DNA of 13,784 nt from Pseudomonadota bacterium (GTDB lineage: Bacteria > Pseudomonadota > Gammaproteobacteria > Xanthomonadales > Rhodanobacteraceae). Below, piece by piece: positions 1-8,375 of the stretch. The notes beneath the pieces are model-generated. The model made no database searches and was not told where the DNA came from. It saw only the letters and a program-made list of their open reading frames with translations. Numbering within the stretch: position 1 is the first letter of the stretch; each line of letters starts with the position of its first letter. A program made the position numbers and the translations under genes. The stretch is taken from NCBI GenBank assembly GCA_023430685.1, contig JAEYZH010000017.1, positions 1 to 13,784 on the forward strand, given 5' to 3'.

Positions 1-404
1 CGTCCGCACCTGCGGCAAGCACGGTCGTCGGCAACGTGAGCTGGCGCTGGCCCGCGGACGGCACCCTGGTCGGCACGTTCGCCGCCGGCAATCCGACGCG
101 CCAGGGCATCGACATCGGTGGAAACGCGGGCGACCCGGTGCGCGCGGCCGCCGATGGCAGCGTCGTCTACAGCGGCAATGGACTCATCGGCTACGGCGAA
201 CTCGTGATCGTCAAGCACAACGCGAGCTACCTGTCCGCCTATGGCCACAACCGCAAGCGCCTCGTGAAGGAAGGCGACCGCGTGCGCGCGGGCCAGGTCA
301 TTGCCGAGATGGGCTCGAGCGGCGCCAATCGCGACTCGCTGCATTTCGAGATCCGCCGCAACGGCAAGCCGGCCAATCCGCTCGAGTTCCTGCCGCGGCG
401 CTGA
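1..404 (+). CDS. nlpD: NlpD-like murein hydrolase activator, C-terminal LytM (M23) domain, 5' end outside window
   Basis: The reading frame (codons from base 3) is open to the window edge, so only about the last 133 residues are present. They form a complete LytM/M23 fold with the stretches RQGIDIGG, ADGSVVYSGN, GYGELVIVKHN, LSAYGHN, VRAGQVIAEMG and LHFEIR, closely resembling E. coli NlpD. Active LytM endopeptidases use HxxxD and HxH zinc motifs. Here the first reads QxxxD (RQGID) and the second HFE, so the domain should bind no zinc and act, like NlpD and EnvC, by activating periplasmic N-acetylmuramyl-L-alanine amidases at cell separation. The missing N-terminus would be expected to hold a lipoprotein signal and a LysM domain. 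rpoS starts 46 bp downstream, the classic nlpD-rpoS order. Confidence 0.9.
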   Translation, partial: SAPAASTVVGNVSWRWPADGTLVGTFAAGNPTRQGIDIGGNAGDPVRAAADGSVVYSGNGLIGYGELVIVKHNASYLSAYGHNRKRLVKEGDRVRAGQVIAEMGSSGANRDSLHFEIRRNGKPANPLEFLPRR

Positions 405-438
405 GCCGCAGCCGTTCCGCGCACGGGCGCAGGGGCGC

Positions 439-444
439 TAAGCT
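439..444 (+). promoter_or_regulatory. Possible -10 element (TAAGCT) immediately before rpoS
   Basis: TAAGCT fits the TAnnnT form of a -10 box and ends exactly six bases before the rpoS GTG at 451. Transcription would then start at or next to the start codon, giving a leaderless or nearly leaderless mRNA. No convincing -35 box is visible about 17 bp upstream. The same layout, TACGCT-N6-ATG, precedes the ECF sigma gene at 9307. Promoters inside nlpD are known for rpoS in enterics, so this would be an additional one. Inferred from pattern only. Confidence 0.35.
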
Positions 445-450
445 GCGCGG

Positions 451-1332
451 GTGAGCCCCTCCATGCCCAGCGATCCGCCGGCCGTCGAAGAAGACATCCT
501 CGATCTCGTCGACGCGCTCGAGCCGCAGGACGAGGAGGCGCGCAGCTCCGCCAGCGCCTACCTCGGCGAAATCGGCCTGATCGGGCTGCTCGACGCGCCC
601 GCCGAGCGCGCGCTCGCGCGCGCGGTGCAGGCCGGGGATGGCGACGCGCGCCGGCGCATGATCGAGGCGAACCTGCGGCTCGTGGTCAGCGTCGCGCGTC
701 CGTACGTCGGGCGCGGCGTTCCGCTGATGGACCTGATCGCGGAAGGCAACCTCGGCCTGATCCGCGCGGTCGGCAAGTTCGACCCCGAACGTGGACTGCG
801 ATTCTCGACCTATGCGGTCTGGTGGATCCGCGAAGCCGTGCAGCACGCGATCATGCACCAGGGTCGCACCGTGCGCTTGCCGGTGCACGTGCTGCGCGAA
901 CTCGCGCAGGTGCTGCGTGCGGAACGCGAACTCGCAGCGCGGCTCGGCAGCCCGCCGAGCCTCGAGCAGGTCGCCGCGGCCGCCGGGCGCAGCCTCTCGG
1001 ATGTCGCCGAACTGTTCCGCGTCGGTGAGCGCGTCGGCTCGCTCGATGCCGCGATCGAATCGGGCGAGCGCGCGCTGATCGGGCATCTCCACGAAGGCGA
1101 CGAGCAGGCGCCCGGCGCACTCGAGGCGACGCTCGGCGCGGGACGGTTGCGCAGCTGGCTCGACGCGCTGAACGAACGCCAGCGCATGATCGTGCAGCGG
1201 CGCTTCGGGCTCGACGGAACGCCCGTGCAGTCGCTCGCCGAGATCGGGCGCGAACTCGGCATCTCGCGCGAACGCGCGCGCCAGATCCAGGAAGACGCGT
1301 TGCGCCGGCTGCGCGAGATGTCCGCGAAGTAG
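451..1332 (+). CDS. rpoS: RNA polymerase sigma factor RpoS (stationary-phase / general stress sigma 38)
   Basis: A 293-residue sigma-70 family protein with region 1.2 (about 34-66, YLGEIGLIGLL), region 2 (67-137, with NLRLVVSVARPYV, DLIAEGNLGLIRAV, KFDPERGLRFSTYAVWWIRE), region 3 (about 146-222) and region 4 (232-291, LNERQRMIVQRRFGLDG and ISRERARQIQEDALRRLRE). Order and wording match RpoS rather than RpoD or RpoH, and the gene follows nlpD. GTG 451 is the first start; ATG 463 is an alternative. It is shorter than E. coli RpoS (330 aa). Part of the loss is at the C-terminus: E. coli continues about 13 residues past RRLREIL, whereas here the protein stops after RRLREMSAK. The TAG stop (1330-1332) is part of the first downstream repeat, so the tail may have been cut by the repeat. 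The sigma core appears intact. Confidence 0.95.
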   Translation: MSPSMPSDPPAVEEDILDLVDALEPQDEEARSSASAYLGEIGLIGLLDAPAERALARAVQAGDGDARRRMIEANLRLVVSVARPYVGRGVPLMDLIAEGNLGLIRAVGKFDPERGLRFSTYAVWWIREAVQHAIMHQGRTVRLPVHVLRELAQVLRAERELAARLGSPPSLEQVAAAAGRSLSDVAELFRVGERVGSLDAAIESGERALIGHLHEGDEQAPGALEATLGAGRLRSWLDALNERQRMIVQRRFGLDGTPVQSLAEIGRELGISRERARQIQEDALRRLREMSAK

Positions 1333-1467
1333 GGTGGAACGCAGCCGCAACGCGGCGAGGTCCACGATCGCCATGACCGACCGCTCGTGCGGCGTTCCCG
1401 AACGTGCCGCGGCGGGTGCGGGAGCGCGGCGGTGGGTCTCGCGCCTTCGGCGCTGCGCACACCCTAC
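1329..1467 (+). repeat. Repeat unit 1 (overlaps the rpoS stop codon)
   Basis: The unit runs from GTAGGGTGG to CACACCCTAC. Its TAG at 1330-1332 is the rpoS stop. The left hairpin is slightly damaged (GTCCAC where copies 2 and 3 have GTTCCAC). It differs from unit 2 at roughly ten positions, mostly in the middle. Confidence 0.85.
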
Positions 1468-1482
1468 GGAATTACGAGCACC

Positions 1483-1621
1483 GTAGGGTGGAACGCAGCC
1501 GCAACGCGGCGAGTTCCACGATCGCCATGTGCGACCGCTCGCGCGGCGTTCGCGAAGGTGGCGCGGCGAGTGCGGGAGCGCGGCGGTGGGTCTCGCGCCT
1601 TCGGCGCTGCGCACACCCTAC
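1483..1621 (+). repeat. Repeat unit 2 (complete copy)
   Basis: The length is the same as unit 1 (139 bp). The left hairpin pairs GTGGAAC (1488-1494) with GTTCCAC (1513-1519), and GCCGC with GCGGC inside it. The right end is CACACCCTAC. It is followed by the same 15-bp spacer as unit 1. Confidence 0.85.
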
Positions 1622-1636
1622 GGAATTACGAGCACC

Positions 1637-1770
1637 GTAGGGTGGAACGCAGCCGCAACGCGGCGAGTTCCACCATCGCCATGTGCGACCGCTCGAGCGG
1701 CGTTCCCGGAGGTGCCGCGGCGGGTGCGGGAGCGGCGGTGGGTCTCGCGCCTTCGGCGCTGCGACCCACC
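1637..1770 (+). repeat. Repeat unit 3 (right end variant)
   Basis: The left hairpin is extended to GGTGGAAC (1641-1648) with GTTCCACC (1667-1674). Two bases are missing before the right hairpin. That hairpin is perfect here: GGTGGGTC (1737-1744) pairs with GACCCACC (1763-1770) around GCGCC-TTC-GGCGC. The GTAGGGTG-type right terminus is absent. It lies 16 bp from the stop of the minus-strand Mth938-like gene and could help end both convergent transcripts. Confidence 0.8.
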
Positions 1771-1786
1771 CGACGCATGGCGCCGC

Positions 1787-2161
1787 TCAACCTTCGAGGA
1801 TGCCCGCCGCCACCACGCGCCGGCCTTCGCCAGCGAGCAGGTTGTAGGTGCGGCACATCGCCGCGTTGTCCATGACTTCGAGGCCGATGCGTCGTTGCAG
1901 CAATGCCGCCTGCGACTCGCGGGGCGGGAACACCTGGCGCTCGCCGGTACCGAGCAGCACGACTTCGGGCGCGAGTGCGAGCAGCGCTTCGACCGCGGCG
2001 AGGTCGAACTGCGAGGCCGCGCGCACCGGCCAGTCCTCGACCAGCGCGTCCGGCGCGAGCAGGAAGCTGCGCGTGAGTTCGCGGTCGACGATCGTGACCG
2101 AGCCGGCGCCGCAGCGACGGAAGTAGAGATAGCCTTCCGGCAGTTCCTGGCTCAGCTGCAT
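1787..2161 (-). CDS. Mth938-like (DUF498) domain protein
   Basis: A 124-residue protein starting MQLSQELPEG. It carries the family's typical features: FLLAPDALVEDWPV early on, the glycine/proline loop LLGTGERQVFPP near the middle, and TYNLLAGEGRRVVAAGIL at the end. Length and organisation fit the Mth938-like/DUF498 family, which includes the mitochondrial complex I assembly factor NDUFAF3. The bacterial members have no settled biochemical role. The open frame extends upstream to 2332 on the minus strand, but that extension is arginine/serine-rich shadow sequence antisense to yhbY, so ATG at 2161 is preferred. It begins 4 bp after the yhbY stop and is very likely co-transcribed with it. Confidence 0.85.
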   Translation of the reverse strand: MQLSQELPEGYLYFRRCGAGSVTIVDRELTRSFLLAPDALVEDWPVRAASQFDLAAVEALLALAPEVVLLGTGERQVFPPRESQAALLQRRIGLEVMDNAAMCRTYNLLAGEGRRVVAAGILEG

Positions 2162-2165
2162 CGGA

Positions 2166-2594
2166 CTACTTCGGCAACGTGAACTGGGCGCGCTCCGGAT
2201 TGCGGCGATAGAAGCACGCGGTGCGACCGATCGACTGCACGACTTCCGCGCGCGACTCCGCCGCGATGCGTTCGATCGACTCCGCGCGCGACGCGCGGTC
2301 ATCGTCGGCGAGCCGCAGCTTGACCAGTTCATGATGGGCGAGCGCGAGGTCGAGTTCCTTCAGCAGCGCGTCGGTCACGCCTTTCTGGCCGACGAGGATC
2401 ACGGGCTTGAGGTCATGCGCGAAGCCGCGCAGGTAGCGCTTCTGGTTCGCGTTGAGCGGCGCGGGCGGCGTCGCGGCGGCTTCGCGCACGCTGCGCGGTT
2501 TCTTGCGCGGCGGCGGGGCAACCGGGCGGGCGCGTTGCGAGGGCGGTGCAGGACGGCGCGATGCCGGCCTCGAGGGTGCTTTGCGGGCAGGCAT
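2166..2594 (-). CDS. yhbY: YhbY-family (CRM domain) ribosome-associated RNA-binding protein
   Basis: A 142-residue protein. Residues about 47-142 match the CRM fold of E. coli YhbY: NANQKRYLRGFAHDLKPVIL, the GxxG-type loop GQKGVTDALLKELD, HHELVKLRLA and GRTACFYRR. YhbY associates with pre-50S ribosomal particles and is thought to act in large-subunit assembly. E. coli YhbY is about 97 aa and starts near this domain; here about 46 extra Pro/Arg/Ala-rich residues precede it, probably a disordered, basic RNA-contacting tail. An internal start nearer the domain cannot be excluded. The gene is divergent from rlmE-ftsH, the arrangement seen in E. coli, and shares a 153-bp promoter region with them. 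The Mth938-like gene follows 4 bp downstream. Confidence 0.92.
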   Translation of the reverse strand: MPARKAPSRPASRRPAPPSQRARPVAPPPRKKPRSVREAAATPPAPLNANQKRYLRGFAHDLKPVILVGQKGVTDALLKELDLALAHHELVKLRLADDDRASRAESIERIAAESRAEVVQSIGRTACFYRRNPERAQFTLPK

Positions 2595-2747
2595 GAACGG
2601 CAACGGAATCCGGTTGCGCGGCGCGGCACCGCGGGTGGCGCACAGGGTATCATGGGCCCCACATGCGAATCCCTCGCGCGGATGCGCGCCGCGCGTCGCC
2701 GCCGCGACCCGTCGCCGCGGTATCGCATCTTTCCCGGATATCGAGCG
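2595..2747. promoter_or_regulatory. Divergent promoter region between yhbY and rlmE
   Basis: This 153-bp non-coding gap must hold the promoters for the minus-strand yhbY pair and for rlmE-ftsH. The best -10 candidate on the plus strand is TATCAT at 2648-2653, which would give an rlmE leader of about 90 nt. No clear -35 box is seen at the right distance. On the minus strand nothing better than the overlapping ATGATA is visible. The location is secure; the exact elements are not. Confidence 0.45.
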
Positions 2748-3368
2748 ATGGCGCGCAGCAAATCGAGTTCCCGCTGGCTGCGGGAACACTTCAGCGACCC
2801 CTACGTCAAGCGTGCGCAGGCCGAAGGCTGGCGCTCGCGCGCGGTGTTCAAGCTCGAGGAACTGATCGAGCGCGACCGCCTGCTCAAGCCCGGCATGGTC
2901 GTGGTCGACCTCGGCGCCGCGCCCGGAGGCTGGTCGCAGGTCGCGCGCGAACGGCTCGGCGACAGGGGCCGCGTGATCGCGCTCGACATCCTCCCGATGC
3001 AGGGCATCGGCGGGGTCGAGTTCATCTGCGGTGACTTCCGCGAAGCGTCGGTGCTTGAAGAATTGAAACGCACGCTCGGCGATTCGAAGGTCGATCTTGT
3101 GCTTTCCGACATGGCGCCCAATCTCAGTGGCATGGCAGCCGTCGACCAGCCGCGCGCGATGCACCTGGTGGAACTGGCGGAGGAATTCGCCGCAGCGCAC
3201 CTGCGCGAGGGCGGCTCGTTCCTGACCAAGGTGTTCCAGGGCGGCGGATTCGACGAGCTCGTGCGCCGCTTGCGCGGCAGCTACGAGCGCGTCAGCATCC
3301 GCAAGCCGAAGGCGTCGCGGGCGCGCAGTCCCGAAGTGTATGCGCTGGCCACCGGTCGGCGCGGATGA
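2748..3368 (+). CDS. rlmE: 23S rRNA (uridine(2552)-2'-O)-methyltransferase RlmE (FtsJ/RrmJ)
   Basis: A 206-residue SAM-dependent methyltransferase that modifies U2552 in the A-loop of 23S rRNA late in 50S assembly. The SAM-binding motif VVVDLGAAPGGWSQVA lies at 51-66. The known K-D-K-E catalytic set aligns to K35 (SRAVFKLEE), D121 (LVLSDMAPNLSG), K161 (FLTKVFQGG) and E196 (SPEVYALA), all present. Length matches E. coli (209 aa). ATG 2748 (MARSKSSSRWLREHFSDPYV) aligns with the family N-terminus; the frame is open further upstream but that part is non-coding. ftsH follows after 94 bp, matching the conserved rlmE-ftsH pair, and yhbY is divergent. All three link to ribosome assembly or stress quality control. 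Confidence 0.96.
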   Translation: MARSKSSSRWLREHFSDPYVKRAQAEGWRSRAVFKLEELIERDRLLKPGMVVVDLGAAPGGWSQVARERLGDRGRVIALDILPMQGIGGVEFICGDFREASVLEELKRTLGDSKVDLVLSDMAPNLSGMAAVDQPRAMHLVELAEEFAAAHLREGGSFLTKVFQGGGFDELVRRLRGSYERVSIRKPKASRARSPEVYALATGRRG

Positions 3369-3412
3369 AAGGTGGCAAGCTCGTGTCGAACACCAAGCCG
3401 ATGATCGCTTTT

Positions 3413-3456
3413 CGTGGGACCACCGCAGCTGCACATGCGGGCTCTCGCGTGGGACC
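3413..3456. repeat. Pair of 9-bp direct repeats in the rlmE-ftsH gap
   Basis: CGTGGGACC occurs at 3413-3421 and again at 3448-3456, spaced by 35 bp and ending six bases before the ftsH ATG. A shared GCAG follows each copy at a slightly different distance. It could be an operator for ftsH or part of a leader structure, but chance in GC-rich DNA is possible. Confidence 0.4.
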
Positions 3457-3462
3457 TGCAGA

Positions 3463-5409
<1,947 letters not shown>

Positions 5410-5432
5410 TCGGCATTGCACGAGGGATCCGG

Positions 5433-5464
5433 AACGGCCGCCCCCGGGCGGCCGTTTGCGTTTG
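5433..5464 (+). terminator. Strong intrinsic terminator after ftsH
   Basis: AACGGCCGCCC (5433-5443) and GGGCGGCCGTT (5446-5456) form a perfect 11-bp stem with a CC loop, 24 bp after the ftsH stop. It is followed by the T-rich tract TGCGTTTGT. The A/U end of the stem adds to the terminator likeness. It would separate ftsH from the protease-folP unit. Confidence 0.85.
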
Positions 5465-5756
5465 TCGCCGATGGATCGTGCGCGACGGGCCTGCCTCGCC
5501 GCGGCTGCCGGGCGCTCCGCATTCATCGCATCGACGCGAACGCGACAGGTCCGCCGTCGATTCCGCCGCGTGCCCGATGTCGACCTCCGTCGTCGGTCCC
5601 GGCTTCGATGCGTGCACGATCCATGCGCCGTCGCGGGCCGGGAGTTGGTGTAAGGTTGCGCGCCGATCCGGGTACGTCGACATCGAGCCCGGTCCCCCAT
5701 CGACTGCCATCCGTCGCGCGCCGGCATCGGCCTGCGGGGCGGGAAGGAAACCCTGC
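5465..5756. other. Non-coding stretch with the protease promoter and leader
   Basis: Nothing between the ftsH terminator and ATG 5757 looks like a gene. Frames on both strands are open only because of GC bias and show no recognisable motif. TAAGGT at 5651-5656, followed by TGCGCG, is the best -10 candidate and would give a leader of about 90-95 nt. AAGGAA (5744-5749) is a good Shine-Dalgarno seven bases before the ATG. Confidence 0.5.
5651..5656 (+). promoter_or_regulatory. Candidate -10 box (TAAGGT) for the protease-folP unit
   Basis: The sequence resembles the TAAGCT and TACGCT boxes before rpoS and the ECF sigma gene, and like the rpoS one is followed by TGCG. No good -35 box is seen. Assigned by pattern only. 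Confidence 0.3.
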
Positions 5757-8375
5757 ATGTCCACGCGCCTGATCCGCACCGTACTCTCCGTTTCGATCGC
5801 CTCGACGTTCTGCGCAGGCGCGCAGGCTGCCACGCCGGTGCATTGGCTGCGCGCCGAAACAAACGCCGCGCAGCTGCGCCAGGTGCTCGGCGCCGACGTC
5901 GCCGCCTCCGACTACGGCCGCTACCAGTGGCTCGGCACCGACGCATCGGGCCTCGCGCGACTGCGTGCGGCCGGCGTCGCGGTCGTCGAGGCCGATGCGC
6001 CGTTCGTGCTCGATCTCGGCGGCGTGCGCTTCGATCCGCTCGAGGGCGAGCCGCGCGTCGCGGGCTGGGAGATGCGTTCAGGCGCGGACGCCGCCGACCT
6101 GCGCCTGGTCCAGTTCGACGGCCCCGTGCGCGAGCAGGACCTCGCATCACTGCGCGCGGCAGGACTCGAGCCGCTGCAGTACATCCATCCCTTCACCTAT
6201 GTCGCGTGGGGCGCACGCGACGCGCTCACGCGTGCGGCGACGAATGCGGGCGTGCGCTGGAGCGGCGACTTCGCGCCGGCGTATCGCGTGCTGCCGCGCT
6301 GGCGCGCACTCGACGCTTCGGTAATCGCCGTGAACGTGCTCATCTACCGCGATGCCGTCGGCGTCGAAGCCGCGCTCGCGGCCGCTGGTGCCGAGGTCGG
6401 CGCACGCCATGCGATCGATCGCGGCTTCGCGGTCGTCGGCGTGCGCGCGGCCGGCCACCTGTTCGCCGAGATCGCGCGCATCCCCGGCGTCTACAGCGTG
6501 CAGCCGGTCCCGACCGACGGCGGCCTGCGTGGCGAGATGAGCAACCAGGTCAACGCCGGCAACATCGATGCGGGCAACCTCGCGGTGCCGGGTTACCTCG
6601 CGTGGCTCGACGGCATCGGCCTGCGCGGCACCGGCGTGATCCTCGCCGACGTCGACGGCGGCATCTACGACACCCATCCCGACCTCGTCAATCGCATGTT
6701 GCCCTGCACGGGCCCGACCTGCGGCGGCAGCGCAACCGACGCGCACGGCACGCACACGGCCGGCATCATGGCCGCCGACGGCAGCTCGGGCGTGCTCGCA
6801 GGCGGCTTCCTGCGCGGCCTCGGCATGGCGCCCGGTGCGAACCTCATCGAGCAGGTGTACTGGCCGACGTTCACCCAACCAGGCGGCATGCTGAAGCTCA
6901 TGACCGACTCGGCGCGCAACGCCGCATACGCATCGGGCAACAGCTGGGGCCCCGCGGGCAGCCCGCTCGGATACGACGGCGACACGCGCCAGGTCGACGT
7001 CGGCGTGCGCGATGCCGACCCGGAGGCCGCAGGCGACCAGCCGCTGCTCTACGTGCTGTCGGCGATGAACGGCAACGGCGGCACCAGCTCGCTCGGCACG
7101 CCCGACGAGGGCAAGAACATGTTCACGATCGGCTCGACCAAGATGCAGAGCAGTTCGACCGTGCAGTACGCCGACATCGACAACATCTCCTCGAACAGCT
7201 CGCACGGCCCGGCGCTCGACGGCCGAAGCATTCCCGCGATGGTCGCGCCCGGATGCAGCGTGGACTCCAGCGCGAGCGCGAGCGGCTACCAGCTGATGTG
7301 CGGCACCAGCATGGCATCGCCGCACGTGACCGGCGCCTCGGCGCTGTTCGTCGAGTACTACCGCAATCTTGCCGGCACCGACCCGAGCCCCGCGCTCGTG
7401 AAGGCCGCGTTCACCGCGGTCGCTAAGGACCTCACCGGCAATCGCGACGCCGACGGCAACCTGCTCACGCACCGGTTCGACAACAAGCAGGGCTGGGGCC
7501 GCATGCAGGTCGCGCCGGTGGTCGCGCCGCAGCAGGCGGTGCAGTACGTCGACCAGAGCGTCGTGTTCGACGCGACGGGGGAGGGCTGGAGCCGCACCTT
7601 CACCGCCGATGATCCCTCGCAACCGATCCGGATCATGCTCGCGTGGACCGACGCGCCCGGCCATGGCCTCGGTGGTTCGACGCCGGCATGGAACAACAAC
7701 CTGGACCTGCGCGTGACCGCCGACGGCGACGCGTACGCCGGCAACGTCCTCGACACCGCAGGCTGGTCGACGACCGGCGGCGTCGCGGATGCGAAGAACA
7801 ATACCGAAGCGGTGTTCCTGCAGGCCGCGCAGCACGCAGGCGCAGTCACGGTCGAAGTACTCGCGACCGACATCAATTCGGACGGGCTGCCCGCGAGCGG
7901 AGACGCGACCGACCAGGACTTCGCGCTGGTCTGCTACAACTGCGTCGGCGAGATCGCGGCGGGAGCGGACTTGTCGGTGTCGGCGGAAGCCGACGCGGCG
8001 ACGTTCCTCCCCGGCCAGGCGCTGGTGTTTGGCGTCACGGTCGCCAATGCGGGTCCCGATGATGCAGACGGCGTCAGCGTCACGCTGTCGGCACCCGGAC
8101 TCGAGAACATCGCGGCCTCGATGTTCAGTGACTGGCAGTGCGCCGTGCAGCCAGGCGGTGCGATCTGCACCTACCCGGCAACGCTCGCCGCGGGTGGTTC
8201 GTCGCTGCTCGTGGTCGAGAGCACGGTCGCTGCTTCCGCCACCGCGCCGCTCGTCGCGAGTTTCGGCGTCAGCGCCGCGCAAGCGGATGGCAATGCCTCG
8301 AACAACTCGAGCGTGGTGGAAGTCGCGCTGCTCGACCTGATCTTCGCCGACGACTTCGAGGCGCCGTCACCTTGA
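5757..8375 (+). CDS. Secreted S8 subtilisin-like serine protease (KP-43 type) with DUF11 domain
   Basis: An 872-residue exported protease. A Sec signal peptide (about 1-24, hydrophobic LIRTVLSVSIAS, cleavage likely after AQA) is followed by a prodomain-like region to about 270. The catalytic triad is D300 (DGGIYDTHPDL), H330 (HGTHTAG) and S518 (GTSMASPHVTG), with N438 (SAMNGNGG) as the oxyanion residue, so it should be active. Residues about 590-725 match the beta-sandwich that follows the KP-43 protease core (LAWTDAPG, NNLDLRV, NNTEAVFL). A DUF11-like domain (about 735-860) follows, and the protein ends LIFADDFEAPSP. ATG 5757 is chosen over the longer open frame (from 5478) because of the signal peptide and AAGGAA. 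Its TGA overlaps the folP start by four bases, within what is usually an ftsH-folP junction. Confidence 0.92.
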   Translation: MSTRLIRTVLSVSIASTFCAGAQAATPVHWLRAETNAAQLRQVLGADVAASDYGRYQWLGTDASGLARLRAAGVAVVEADAPFVLDLGGVRFDPLEGEPRVAGWEMRSGADAADLRLVQFDGPVREQDLASLRAAGLEPLQYIHPFTYVAWGARDALTRAATNAGVRWSGDFAPAYRVLPRWRALDASVIAVNVLIYRDAVGVEAALAAAGAEVGARHAIDRGFAVVGVRAAGHLFAEIARIPGVYSVQPVPTDGGLRGEMSNQVNAGNIDAGNLAVPGYLAWLDGIGLRGTGVILADVDGGIYDTHPDLVNRMLPCTGPTCGGSATDAHGTHTAGIMAADGSSGVLAGGFLRGLGMAPGANLIEQVYWPTFTQPGGMLKLMTDSARNAAYASGNSWGPAGSPLGYDGDTRQVDVGVRDADPEAAGDQPLLYVLSAMNGNGGTSSLGTPDEGKNMFTIGSTKMQSSSTVQYADIDNISSNSSHGPALDGRSIPAMVAPGCSVDSSASASGYQLMCGTSMASPHVTGASALFVEYYRNLAGTDPSPALVKAAFTAVAKDLTGNRDADGNLLTHRFDNKQGWGRMQVAPVVAPQQAVQYVDQSVVFDATGEGWSRTFTADDPSQPIRIMLAWTDAPGHGLGGSTPAWNNNLDLRVTADGDAYAGNVLDTAGWSTTGGVADAKNNTEAVFLQAAQHAGAVTVEVLATDINSDGLPASGDATDQDFALVCYNCVGEIAAGADLSVSAEADAATFLPGQALVFGVTVANAGPDDADGVSVTLSAPGLENIAASMFSDWQCAVQPGGAICTYPATLAAGGSSLLVVESTVAASATAPLVASFGVSAAQADGNASNNSSVVEVALLDLIFADDFEAPSP

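Larger units (their letters stand above)
1329..1770. repeat. Three-copy tandem array of hairpin-rich 154-bp intergenic repeats between rpoS and the Mth938-like gene
   Basis: Copies begin at 1329, 1483 and 1637, each with GTAGGGTGGAACGCAGCCGC, giving an exact 154-bp period. Each period is a 139-bp unit plus a 15-bp spacer (GGAATTACGAGCACC at 1468-1482 and 1622-1636). Each unit has outer inverted ends (GTAGGGTG and CACCCTAC) and two internal hairpins, one based on GTGGAAC/GTTCCAC and one on GGTGGGTC with inner GCGCC-TTC-GGCGC. This resembles REP/BIME or MITE-like non-coding elements. The array occupies nearly all the space between two convergent genes, and rpoS ends inside it. Open frames through the array have no protein-like content. 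Confidence 0.9.

Noticed and set aside
1329..1770. Possible CRISPR array because of regular repeat spacing
   Set aside because: The repeats are 139 bp, the spacers are identical 15-bp sequences, and no cas gene is present. It is a tandem intergenic repeat.
1387..2182. Several open frames through the repeat array and opposite the Mth938-like gene
   Set aside because: They translate the 154-bp repeats into repeated Arg/Gly/Ser stretches and then run antisense to a real gene. There is no ribosome binding site or family match.
2331..2747. N-terminal extension of the RlmE frame
   Set aside because: The extension is antisense to yhbY and crosses the divergent promoter region. The known family N-terminus begins at 2748.
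5478..5756. Upstream extension of the subtilase open frame
   Set aside because: The extension would bury the clear signal peptide that starts at 5757, has no coding character, and lies behind AAGGAA at the right distance for ATG 5757.
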